A stretch of 64,000 nucleotides of DNA from DASZIT01 sp963819695 (GTDB taxonomy: Bacteria > Actinomycetota > Acidimicrobiia > Acidimicrobiales > RAAP-2), in NCBI GenBank assembly GCA_963819695.1, contig CAWFXD010000001.1, positions 930,001 through 994,000 of the forward strand, written 5' to 3'. The translations under genes and the position numbers were made by a program. Below the pieces are notes generated by a model. It searched no databases, was not told the DNA's origin, and worked only from the letters and a program-made list of their open reading frames with translations. This document shows, piece after piece, positions 1 to 7,170 of the stretch (position 1 is the first letter of the stretch; each line of letters starts with the position of its first letter).

Positions 1-1
1 C

Positions 2-1210
2 CTCATCAACGAGGCGCTCTCCGCCATCCTCGACGGCTCGTCGGAGGTGGCGGCGGTGGTGGGCGGCGAGGCCAAGCGATGGGCCCGGGGCCCCGGTGCC
101 GTCGAGACCGGTCAGCCCGGCGCGGCCCCCGACGTGGTCCGGCGCCGTGCCGGCACCCTGCTCGAGCCGGTGGAGGTGGCCACCCGGTTGTGGGACCCGG
201 TCCAGCAGTACGCCATGATCGACAATGCCCTCCGGGCCGCCGACGGACTGTCGATCGAAGCGCACCGGGACGAGGTGGCCGAGTTGTGGTCCCGGTTCAA
301 CCGGGTGGCCCGGGGGAACCCGGAGGCCGCCTTCCCGCAGCCCATGACCGCCGAGGAGATCGCCCGCCCGTCGCCGGCCAACCGTCCCCTGGCCTTCCCC
401 TATAACAAATGGCACTCCACCCAGTGGACGGTGAACCAGGCCGCCGGGTTGCTGTTCTGCTCGGTCGAGGCGGCCCGCGGGTTCGGGATCTCGCCGGACC
501 GGTGGATCTTCCCCCGGGTGGCGATCGAATCGAGCCAGGCGATGTCGCTGCTCCGTCGGGAGCGGCCGGACGCCTGGCCGGCCATGGGGGTCCTGGGCCG
601 GGCGGCGGCGGCCCGCATCGGCCGCCCCATCGCCGAGGCCGAACTCATCGAGGTCTACAGCTGCTTTCCCGCCGCGGTCCGGGTACAGCAGCGCGAGCTC
701 GGCCTGGACCCGTCGGGGACGCCGACCCTCACCGGCGGGATGGCGTTTGCCGGCGGCCCGTTCAACAACTTCGTCTTCCAGGCCACCGCGGCCATGGCCG
801 GCGCCCTCCGGGCCGAGCCGGAGTGGCTGGGTGTGGTGACGACGGTGAGCGGGCTCCTGACCAAGCCGGGCCTGGCGGTCTGGTCGACCTCGCCCGACGG
901 GCAGGGCCCGTTGCTCGGAGACCTGGGCGCCGAGGCCGCCCAGGTAACCGGTTCGGTCGAGGTGATCGAGACGCTGGAGGAGTACTCCGGGCCCGCCACC
1001 GTGGTCACCTACACGGTGACCCCGGACGGTTCCGCCGCCGTCGGCGAGCCCGGCGCCGCATCCTGGTCGCGGACGGTGGTGGTGGCCGACGCCGACGGCG
1101 GACGGCGTTGCGTGGCCATCAGCCAGGATCCGGAGGTGGCCGCCCAGGCGGTGACCGGCGAACTCATCGGCCGGTCGGTGGCGGTGAAGGCCGGCGCATT
1201 CACAATGTGA
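2..1210 (+). CDS. Thiolase-superfamily acetyl-CoA acetyltransferase-like protein, 5' truncated
   Basis: The frame is open from the window edge, so the N-terminus is missing; about 400 codons remain. The visible part has thiolase-like features: IEVYSCFPAAVRVQQ near the middle and PTLTGGMAFAGGPFNN, followed by an Ala-rich helix, which in this family form the core around the C-terminal half. The last 130 residues (VVTYTVTPDG, then WSRTVVVADADGG) look like an added OB/DUF35-like beta domain. By family it should handle acyl-CoA thioesters in the cytoplasm, in lipid or sterol-type breakdown. Substrate cannot be read. It ends 64 bp before a toxin-antitoxin pair and is not obviously co-transcribed with it. 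Confidence 0.75.
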   Translation, partial: LINEALSAILDGSSEVAAVVGGEAKRWARGPGAVETGQPGAAPDVVRRRAGTLLEPVEVATRLWDPVQQYAMIDNALRAADGLSIEAHRDEVAELWSRFNRVARGNPEAAFPQPMTAEEIARPSPANRPLAFPYNKWHSTQWTVNQAAGLLFCSVEAARGFGISPDRWIFPRVAIESSQAMSLLRRERPDAWPAMGVLGRAAAARIGRPIAEAELIEVYSCFPAAVRVQQRELGLDPSGTPTLTGGMAFAGGPFNNFVFQATAAMAGALRAEPEWLGVVTTVSGLLTKPGLAVWSTSPDGQGPLLGDLGAEAAQVTGSVEVIETLEEYSGPATVVTYTVTPDGSAAVGEPGAASWSRTVVVADADGGRRCVAISQDPEVAAQAVTGELIGRSVAVKAGAFTM

Positions 1211-1245
1211 AAGCCGGTGGTGGTGTCGGCATCCTGCCGGCCGCG

Positions 1246-1274
1246 TGTATGACGCAACGTGATACAATTGATTC
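1246..1274 (+). promoter_or_regulatory. Leaderless promoter and inverted-repeat operator of the MazF-type module
   Basis: A TACAAT -10 box at 1263-1268 lies six bases before the ATG at 1275, so transcription should begin at or next to the start codon. TGTAT (1246-1250) and ATACA (1262-1266) form an inverted repeat with an 11-base spacer whose right arm overlaps the -10 box, as expected of an autoregulatory antitoxin site. No good -35 element is visible. Confidence 0.55.
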
Positions 1275-1514
1275 ATGGCACACGCAGTTTCGGTTCGGCT
1301 GGACGACGAGGTCCAGCGGGCTCTGAACACGCTCGAAGCATCCGGTATGAGCCGATCTGAGGCGATTAGGAAGTCGATCCTCGACGCCGCCTCCGCGCTG
1401 CGACGTAAGGAAGTCCTCCGGGACGAAGTGGCTGCGCTGGAAGCGGACGTGGATGACCTTCAGGAGATGCGCGAGGTCGCCTCGTTGATGGAGAGTCTCC
1501 GTGCTCCGGGGTGA
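1275..1514 (+). CDS. Ribbon-helix-helix (CopG/MetJ-type) antitoxin
   Basis: A 79-residue protein. Residues 3-10 (HAVSVRLDD) form the beta strand and SGMSRSEAIRKSI the helix-turn-helix of a ribbon-helix-helix DNA-binding dimer. The second half (about 45-75) is an acidic, heptad-like helix that would wrap the toxin. It overlaps the downstream MazF-type gene by 14 bp, the usual layout of a type II toxin-antitoxin operon. It should neutralise the toxin and repress the shared promoter. Family assignment is firm; the exact pairing is inferred from the overlap. Confidence 0.85.
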   Translation: MAHAVSVRLDDEVQRALNTLEASGMSRSEAIRKSILDAASALRRKEVLRDEVAALEADVDDLQEMREVASLMESLRAPG

Positions 1515-1818
1515 CGTGTATGAGTTGCGATTGCCAAAAGGAATGGGCCATGAGCAGCGAGGTCGGCGATTCGGGGTAATTGTCCAAGCCGATGCGTTGT
1601 TGCCTCGCTCAGTTGTCTTGATGGCGCCGACGTCGACAAGCGCCCGCCCGGCATCCTTTCGACCCGAACTAATCGTGGATGGCGAGACGACGCGGGTTCT
1701 TGTCGAACAGGTTGGAGCAGTGGACGTCAACCGGTTGGGCGATCCGGTCGGGCACGCGACTGCCGAGGAAATTTGGGGAATTGACGAAAGCCTGCTGACG
1801 GTCCTTGGTCTCAGCTGA
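1501..1818 (+). CDS. MazF/PemK-family mRNA interferase toxin
   Basis: A 105-residue protein starting at GTG inside the end of the antitoxin gene. It has the MazF fold signature: LRGDVYELRLP at the N-terminus, then RRFGVIVQAD, VVLMAPTSTSA and LVEQVGAVDVNRLG near residue 75. The Arg-Gly-Asp start and the QVGAVD strand carry the RNA-cleavage site in this family. Predicted activity is ribosome-independent, sequence-specific mRNA cleavage that arrests growth when the antitoxin is lost. Length is normal and no truncation is seen. Confidence 0.88.
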   Translation: MLRGDVYELRLPKGMGHEQRGRRFGVIVQADALLPRSVVLMAPTSTSARPASFRPELIVDGETTRVLVEQVGAVDVNRLGDPVGHATAEEIWGIDESLLTVLGLS

Positions 1819-1892
1819 TTGCCGCCAAGTCCGGAGATTCTTCCATCGATACAAGCCCCGTTGAGCGTTTTTCGGCCACTTGAAACCCGGAT

Positions 1893-1917
1893 CTTGGGTC
1901 GTTCCGGACCCATCAAG
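1893..1917 (+). terminator. Weak hairpin after the toxin-antitoxin pair
   Basis: GGGTC (1896-1900) and GACCC (1907-1911) pair across a 6-base loop; CTT/AAG extend the stem past a small bulge. There is no T-tract. It is a possible terminator for the toxin-antitoxin operon, held weakly. Confidence 0.3.
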
Positions 1918-1966
1918 TTCATCCGGCCGTAACCGGGACGAAATCTGACCGGTCCATCCTCTCAGG

Positions 1967-3547
1967 GTGGGGACGATCGGCAGCCTGCCCGTGTTGAGGG
2001 GGCCGGACTCAGACGACTATTTGACCTGGCACCGAACCATCGTCGCCGGGCGACGTGCGGTCTATGGCTCCGGAGGCGCCGATGGCCCGCCGGTCGTGTT
2101 CCTCCACGGGTGGGCCCTCGGAAGCCGGGCCTACAAGCGGGCGATCCGACGGTTGACCTCCCGGGGTTGCCGGGTGTTCGCCCCGGCCATGCCCTCGTTC
2201 GGCGGTACGGCCGACCTTCCCTCCGGCGAGATGAATCTTGGTGGATACGCCGATTGGGTGGCCTCGTTCATGGCTGAGGTCGGGATCTCGGAGCCCGCGC
2301 TGGTGATCGGCCACTCGTTTGGGGGTGGGGTCGCCATCAAGCTGGCCCGAGACCAACCGGCGCGGGTCCGGTATCTGGTGCTGCTCAACGCGGTCGGGGG
2401 TGTGAATGGGCGGCACCCGTGGGAGTGGGCCCTGGGATTCGGCCGGGAGTTCTGGCCCCCCTCCGACGCGCTGGAATTGATGCTGGCGATGCGAGCCGAT
2501 CTGGTGCCGAACATCCTTCGAAATCCTCTGGGCTTGGCCCGGGCCGGGGTGGTGGCCCAGCGCGCCGACCTTCGAATCGATTTGGCGGAGCTGAAGGAAT
2601 CCGGGGTACCGGTTCTGGCGCTGACCAGCGAGCGAGATACGGTGATTCCCCGCTCGGCATTCGAGGCGGTGTGCAACACGGTGGGCGCCGATCGGCGGGT
2701 GGTCAGCGGCGGCCATGCGTGGTTGCTGGTCGATCCCGACTCGTTCGGAGAGGTGCTTGCCTCCACCATCGATGTCCAGGTGGCAGATCACGAGGCATCG
2801 AGAGCCGCGGATCGGAGAAGCGAGATCGAGCGACTCCTGAAACGAACTCGTCTCTCGAAGCGAGATATCAAGTCCCTGGTGGGGTCGTCGGCGCCATTGT
2901 GGCTCCTGAGTGATTCGGCACCGGCGCTGGCCGGGGATCTGGCGCTGTGTCGACCCAAGTTGAAAAAGGGTGAGGTGAGGGCCTTGGCCCGGCGTATCGA
3001 GGCTTCGACGTTGGTCCGGCTGACGATCGTGGCCCGGGACCGTCGAGGTCTGCTTGCCGACAGCGCCGCCGTCCTGACGGCCAGCGGGATGTCCATCTCG
3101 AACGCGTCGGCGTCCACCTGGAAGCCGCAGCATCTTGCCCTTCATTCATTCATCGTCGGCGGCGGTGCCCAGTTCGACCGCTCGGCGTGGGACGCGCTCG
3201 GAGCCCGGTTACGGAGTATGGCGGCCGTGGAAGCCGCCCCATTGCCCGCCCTCCGACCCCTCCGTCACCTGAGCGTGACCGTCCAGGGGGCAGACGATCG
3301 TTCGATCGTCAAAGTGGTCGCCCCTGATGAGCAAGGACTTCTCGCCGCCATCTGCCGGTACTTCCAGGTTCACGACATCAACATCGAGACGCTGCAAGCC
3401 CGCACCCGCAATGGGATCGCCGATGACACCTTTCTGGTCATTGGCAATGTCGACGTCGAGGAGCTCAAGGCCCACCTCGAACATCCAGCCTCCCTCCCGG
3501 GGACCGACGACGTCGCCATCCCGATGGTGGCGGAGGGCCGCAAATGA
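1967..3547 (+). CDS. Alpha/beta hydrolase fused to a tandem ACT-domain sensor
   Basis: A 526-residue protein with two parts. Residues 40-270 are an alpha/beta hydrolase: oxyanion-loop LHGW (46-49), nucleophile elbow GHSFGG (Ser117), acid Asp224 in SERDTVI and His250 in SGGHAW. Residues 285-345 are a helical linker. Residues 349-415 and 446-510 are two ACT domains; the second reads VKVVAPDEQGLLAAICRYF, and DDTFLVIG closes it. The linker and ACT pair resemble the C-terminal end of GlnD/PII uridylyltransferases, here attached to a hydrolase instead of nucleotidyltransferase and HD domains. An amino acid may therefore control the hydrolase. Substrate is unknown. The GTG start is uncertain, because no ribosome site or -10 box decides it. 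Confidence 0.8.
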   Translation: MGTIGSLPVLRGPDSDDYLTWHRTIVAGRRAVYGSGGADGPPVVFLHGWALGSRAYKRAIRRLTSRGCRVFAPAMPSFGGTADLPSGEMNLGGYADWVASFMAEVGISEPALVIGHSFGGGVAIKLARDQPARVRYLVLLNAVGGVNGRHPWEWALGFGREFWPPSDALELMLAMRADLVPNILRNPLGLARAGVVAQRADLRIDLAELKESGVPVLALTSERDTVIPRSAFEAVCNTVGADRRVVSGGHAWLLVDPDSFGEVLASTIDVQVADHEASRAADRRSEIERLLKRTRLSKRDIKSLVGSSAPLWLLSDSAPALAGDLALCRPKLKKGEVRALARRIEASTLVRLTIVARDRRGLLADSAAVLTASGMSISNASASTWKPQHLALHSFIVGGGAQFDRSAWDALGARLRSMAAVEAAPLPALRPLRHLSVTVQGADDRSIVKVVAPDEQGLLAAICRYFQVHDINIETLQARTRNGIADDTFLVIGNVDVEELKAHLEHPASLPGTDDVAIPMVAEGRK

Positions 3548-3651
3548 ACGGGTGAGGCTCACTCCATCCCACTGCCCGAATGGAGGCCCGCCGGGTGGGA
3601 TTCACCCCGATGGCCTTTCGGCGGTGTTGATCACGCCGCCCGGTATCCGGT

Positions 3652-4374
3652 TCAGACGGGGCAGCTCCCGTCGTTGCACGCCTCGGCGGCGTCGCCAGCT
3701 TCCGCGTCGCCGGAAGTGCTACTGACGATGGACAGGGGGTGCGCCTTTGACCACGCCTGTTCGAGGGCCGAGAGCAGTACCTCCGGGGTCTGGGCGCCGG
3801 GGACCCCGATCGCCCGATCGATCACAAAGAAGGGGACGGCGGTGATGCCGAGTTCGCCGGCCAGCCTCTCGTCGCCACGGACCTCGTCGGCGAAGGCCCC
3901 CCCTTCCAGGGCGGTGGCCACCTCGTCGGCATCGAGCCCCACTTCTTTGCCCACCCGTTCGAGGGTAGGTCGCTCGCCGATCGGCTCTCCGTTGGTGAAG
4001 TAGGCGGCCATCAGGGCTTCCTTGGCGGCGTCACCGCGGCCGTGGGTGGCGGCCAGGTGGATGAGGCGGTGGGCGTCGAAGGTGTTGCCGGATTTGGCGT
4101 CGTCCCAGTGGAAGTCGATCCCCACCTCTTTGGCCACTCCGGTCACCCGGTCGGTCGCCGCCAGAGCCTGATCCTCGGTCATGCCGTACTTCTTGGCCAG
4201 CTGTTCCTTGGTCGAGAGCTGGCGTCGGCTCGGGGCGTTCGGATCGAGCTCGAAGCTCCGCCACTCGACGGTGACCTCGTCCCGGTGGGGGAACGAGGCC
4301 AGCGCCGCCTCGAATTGCCGTTTCCCGATGTAACACCAGGGGCACACCACGTCCGACCAGATCTCCACCAGCAT
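3652..4374 (-). CDS. DsbA-family FrnE-like oxidoreductase
   Basis: A 240-residue thioredoxin-fold protein. The N-terminus has IWSDVVCPWCYIGKRQF with an active CPWC motif, and the cis-Pro loop ITAVPFFVI lies near residue 185, giving the FrnE/2-hydroxychromene-carboxylate isomerase branch of the DsbA family. There is no signal peptide, so it should act in the cytoplasm as a thiol-disulfide oxidoreductase. The C-terminal tail carries one more pair of cysteines (CNDGSC). The start at 4374 is chosen because TGAGGAA lies eight bases upstream; an in-frame ATG 33 bp further up lacks such a site. Confidence 0.85.
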   Translation of the reverse strand: MLVEIWSDVVCPWCYIGKRQFEAALASFPHRDEVTVEWRSFELDPNAPSRRQLSTKEQLAKKYGMTEDQALAATDRVTGVAKEVGIDFHWDDAKSGNTFDAHRLIHLAATHGRGDAAKEALMAAYFTNGEPIGERPTLERVGKEVGLDADEVATALEGGAFADEVRGDERLAGELGITAVPFFVIDRAIGVPGAQTPEVLLSALEQAWSKAHPLSIVSSTSGDAEAGDAAEACNDGSCPV

Positions 4375-4526
4375 GTTCAATTCCTCAGTTCTGCCGACGG
4401 GGGCCAATTGTCGCCCCTTACTATGTGGAACGTTGGGCTCCAGAGGCTATTCCAGGGGCCCCGAGGAGGCGGGCAATGGCCCGTGACAGGATGGTCACCC
4501 GGCCAGCCGGATGAAGGAGTCCCGAC

Positions 4527-4745
4527 ATGCTCGATGACCACACCAGTTCGAGCGATCATTCCATCGACGAGGCCATCGACGAGGCCGAGAAGGAATCGTT
4601 CCCGGCCAGCGATCCGCAATCCTCCTGGGCCGGTCCCGACCCGGTGGCCCTGGGCTCGGAGTCGACGTCGCCGGAGCCGGGCGCGTCGCCGGCCACCACC
4701 GGGAGCGACGGGTCATCGGGTCCCGAGACCACCCCGGCAACCTGA
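4527..4745 (+). CDS. Small acidic protein with ESFPASDP motif
   Basis: A 72-residue, acidic, Ser/Pro-rich protein with no signal peptide or membrane segment. Residues 15-31 contain DEAEKESFPASDPQSS, a motif I recognise from many short bacterial hypothetical proteins; its role is unknown. The C-terminal half is disordered. A clear AAGGAG ribosome site lies 10 bases upstream of the ATG. It is followed 13 bp later by an SRPBCC gene and is probably co-transcribed with it. Confidence 0.7.
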   Translation: MLDDHTSSSDHSIDEAIDEAEKESFPASDPQSSWAGPDPVALGSESTSPEPGASPATTGSDGSSGPETTPAT

Positions 4746-4758
4746 GGGGGAGCCGACG

Positions 4759-5241
4759 ATGAAGGGAAACGTCCTCACCGTGGAGCGGCCCATTCCGGTT
4801 CCGCCTGCCGTCGTTTTCAACGTGGTGGCTGACGCCGGCCAACACACCTTGTTCGACGGGTCGGGGATGCTGCAAGGCGCCCGGGCGGGAGCCTCGCAGC
4901 GCCTGGCCCTCGGAGTGACCTTCGGCATGAACATGAAACTCGGAGTCCGCTATTCGACGGTGAACCGGGTCGTCGAGTTCGAGGACAACCGGAAGATCGC
5001 CTGGAAGACCGGGCCGGAGGGCACCTGGGGGCATCTGGTCGGCGGCAGGATCTGGGCCTACGAGCTCGACCCGGTCGAGGGCGGGACCCGGGTCCGGGAG
5101 AGTTGGGACATCACCACCGACCATCAGCGGGGGCTGTTGAAGCTGGGGAACATCTACTGGAACAAGACCCGGCGGGACATGGAGCGGACCCTGGCCCGTC
5201 TCGACCAATTGTTGACCAGTGATCCGGCTCCGATCGGGTAG
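4759..5241 (+). CDS. SRPBCC/polyketide-cyclase-like protein
   Basis: A 160-residue protein. VERPIPVPPAVVFNVVAD at the N-terminus is typical of START/SRPBCC helix-grip proteins, and the C-terminal helix (GLLKLGNIYW, then RRDMERTLARL) closes the hydrophobic pocket. The family binds lipids, polyketides or other hydrophobic ligands, and some members are cyclases. No ligand can be named. GAGGGGG just before the ATG at 4759 supports this start over the longer open frame. It probably shares a transcript with the preceding small acidic protein. Confidence 0.8.
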   Translation: MKGNVLTVERPIPVPPAVVFNVVADAGQHTLFDGSGMLQGARAGASQRLALGVTFGMNMKLGVRYSTVNRVVEFEDNRKIAWKTGPEGTWGHLVGGRIWAYELDPVEGGTRVRESWDITTDHQRGLLKLGNIYWNKTRRDMERTLARLDQLLTSDPAPIG

Positions 5242-5279
5242 CCGCCCGCTGAACCCTTGACCGATGCCTCCGCATAACG

Positions 5280-5314
5280 TTGCCTTGTAAGGCTGCCACC
5301 TTTACAATGCAGCG
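5280..5314 (+). promoter_or_regulatory. Leaderless promoter and operator of the AbrB/PIN module
   Basis: TTGCCT (5280-5285), a 17-base spacer and TACAAT (5303-5308) form a promoter whose -10 box ends six bases before the ATG at 5315. TTGTAA (5285-5290) and TTACAA (5302-5307) are an inverted repeat with an 11-base spacer; the right arm lies in the -10 box and the left arm touches the -35. This is a likely autorepression site for the AbrB-type antitoxin. Confidence 0.65.
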
Positions 5315-5554
5315 ATGGGATCGGTAACGACGGCGAAAGTGTCCAATCGAGGGCAGACAAGTGTTCCCGCCGAGCTCCGACATCGCTGGGGTATCGCCGA
5401 TGGTGGAGAAGTTGCCTTCATAGATCTGGGTGGAGCCGCGTTGGTTCTCCCGGGAGGTGTCGAAGCCGCCCGCGCCGAGATGCGCCGGGTCTATCGGATG
5501 GGTGTCTACGAAGAGGGCATTTCCGCCCTGGATGACCCCGACCTTGCCGACTAA
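5315..5554 (+). CDS. AbrB/MazE-type (SpoVT) antitoxin
   Basis: A 79-residue protein whose residues 5-45 (TAKVSNRGQTSVPAELRHRW, then EVAFIDLGG) match the swapped-hairpin AbrB/MazE DNA-binding fold. The C-terminal part (about 50-79) is an acidic tail that would contact the toxin. It overlaps the next gene by 23 bp. It should bind its own promoter and neutralise the downstream PIN-like protein. Confidence 0.83.
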   Translation: MGSVTTAKVSNRGQTSVPAELRHRWGIADGGEVAFIDLGGAALVLPGGVEAARAEMRRVYRMGVYEEGISALDDPDLAD

Positions 5555-5993
5555 GCCGGCGCTGATCGACGATCGGATCCTTATCGGGGAGTTGGTCGGC
5601 GAGAAATTGCTTGCGGGGCGAAGGCGCAAACTCTTTACAACGTCGTACTTCCATTTTCGGGCATGCCGGGCATTCGTACTCGGCGGGAGTGGGAAACTAT
5701 CGGGACCGTTTCAACGTCTTGACGCTGAGCAACGATCTGCCGCCATGGGCCAGATGTTGAGGCTGCCTGAGCGCATTGGACTTCCCGACTCTCGTGATCT
5801 GGTCCCAGTGATGGTGGAGGTGCAAGGCCGCCACCCCCGGCTGAACGCGCTGAATACCGAAGCCGCCGCCGCCGCCCTGCTGCTTGGCGCGGAATTGTTG
5901 CTCACCCGACCGACAGCCAACGGTCAGCTTGCCGACGTTCTCGACTCGGAGCGGATCACTTGGCAACTCGCGGACATCCCCGGATCCGGCTGA
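5532..5993 (+). CDS. PIN-like toxin partner of the AbrB antitoxin
   Basis: A 153-residue protein starting at an ATG inside the antitoxin gene. ALIDDRILIGEL near the N-terminus supplies acidic residues where VapC-type PIN nucleases have the first catalytic Asp. LNTEAAAAALLLGAELLLT (about 120-138) has the helix-strand pattern of the conserved PIN 'DALHLATA' region, though with Glu in place of the usual Asp. By position it is the toxin, presumably an RNase. The PIN call is moderate because sequence similarity is weak, and the Met start could lie a few codons later. Confidence 0.6.
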   Translation: MTPTLPTKPALIDDRILIGELVGEKLLAGRRRKLFTTSYFHFRACRAFVLGGSGKLSGPFQRLDAEQRSAAMGQMLRLPERIGLPDSRDLVPVMVEVQGRHPRLNALNTEAAAAALLLGAELLLTRPTANGQLADVLDSERITWQLADIPGSG

Positions 5994-6057
5994 TCCGATT
6001 CCCGTTTCGCCGCCGGGGACCGGAACCAATCGAGCCCGGGCGCTAACGTGCCGTGCC

Positions 6058-6357
6058 ATGGTTCTCGAACACGCGGTGATCAACATCCGTCCCGGGGCAA
6101 ATCAAGAGTTCGAGGCTGCGCTCGGTAAGGCCCGGGCGGTGGTGGCCGAAGCCGACGGGTTTGTCTCCCTGAACCTCCATCGGGGCATCGAGACGCCCGA
6201 CCAGTACCTCCTGTTGATCGAGTGGAAGACGCTCGAAGACCACACCGTCGGCTTTCGGCAGTCCGAGCGCTTCACCCGGTGGCGGGCGCACATCGGGTCC
6301 TACTTCGAGTCACCCCCCGAGGTCATCCACCTGGCCCTGGTCGAGGGACTGGCCTGA
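6058..6357 (+). CDS. Antibiotic biosynthesis monooxygenase (ABM) domain protein
   Basis: A 99-residue single-domain protein: VLEHAVINIRPG, FEAALGKARAVVAEADGF, YLLLIEWKTLEDHT and FTRWRAHIGSYF match the ABM dimeric ferredoxin-like fold. Members are small oxygenases or heme/quinone-type monooxygenases; the substrate is not readable here. A TAACGT box at 6044-6049, eight bases before the ATG, could give a leaderless transcript. The stop codon overlaps the ATG of the following SDR gene (TGATG), so the two are translationally coupled. Confidence 0.8.
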   Translation: MVLEHAVINIRPGANQEFEAALGKARAVVAEADGFVSLNLHRGIETPDQYLLLIEWKTLEDHTVGFRQSERFTRWRAHIGSYFESPPEVIHLALVEGLA

Positions 6358-7142
6358 TGGGGCTGCTCGAAGGTCATCAGGCGCTGGTCACCGGCGCCGG
6401 TTCGGGAATCGGACGGGCCACCTGCCTCCGCTTGAAAGCCGAGGGGACCAAGGTGGCGGTCCTGGACATCGACGCCGACGCCGCCGCGGCGGTGGCCGCC
6501 GAACTGGGTGGCAGCCCGGTGGTGGTGGCCGATGTCTGCGACAGCGAGGCCATGGCCGCGGCGGTGCCGCGGGTCGCTTCCCAACTGGGCGGGCTGACGA
6601 TCCTGGTCAACAACGCCGGGGTCGGGAACGTCAAGCCGCTGCATCGTTACAGCGACCGCGAGTACCAGCGCATCGTCGATGTCTCCATGAAGGGGACCTT
6701 CATCGGCATCCGGGCGGCGGCACCGGTCATGCTCGAGACCGGCCGAGGATCGATCGTCAACATGGCCTCGATCAGCGGCATGCGGCCGACCCGGGGGGAG
6801 GCGCCGTACGCGGCCTCGAAGGCGGCCGTCATCGCCCTCACCCAGTCCGCCGCCCTCGAGTACGGCCCCACCATCCGGGTCAACTGCGTGTCGCCGGGCC
6901 TCATCGAAACCGCGCTGACCGCACCCCTCATGGGGGACGAGAAGGTCCGGGCCGGCTTCGACCGCAAGACGCCGCTGGGCCGGGTGGGGACGGCCGACGA
7001 CGTGGCGTCGGTGATCGCCTTCCTCTGCTCGGACATGGCCGCCTACGTGACCGGTATCAACGTTCCGGTCGACGGCGGGAGCCTGCTCCCGTCAGCCCAG
7101 GTCGACGGGGTCCTGTCGGCCATCCTCGCGTTGTACGACTGA
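6357..7142 (+). CDS. Short-chain dehydrogenase/reductase (SDR), classical type
   Basis: A 261-residue protein. The NAD(P) motif is TGAGSGIG (residues 12-19), LDID after beta-2 suggests NAD(H) preference, NNAG is near 83, and catalytic Ser..YAASK is near 140-155. The C-terminal PVDGG pattern is typical of classical SDRs. It is coupled to the ABM gene by a TGATG overlap, suggesting both act on one small-molecule substrate, but that is inference. Confidence 0.88.
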   Translation: MGLLEGHQALVTGAGSGIGRATCLRLKAEGTKVAVLDIDADAAAAVAAELGGSPVVVADVCDSEAMAAAVPRVASQLGGLTILVNNAGVGNVKPLHRYSDREYQRIVDVSMKGTFIGIRAAAPVMLETGRGSIVNMASISGMRPTRGEAPYAASKAAVIALTQSAALEYGPTIRVNCVSPGLIETALTAPLMGDEKVRAGFDRKTPLGRVGTADDVASVIAFLCSDMAAYVTGINVPVDGGSLLPSAQVDGVLSAILALYD

Positions 7143-7170
7143 CGCTGGCCGGGATCCCGGCCCGCCACCG

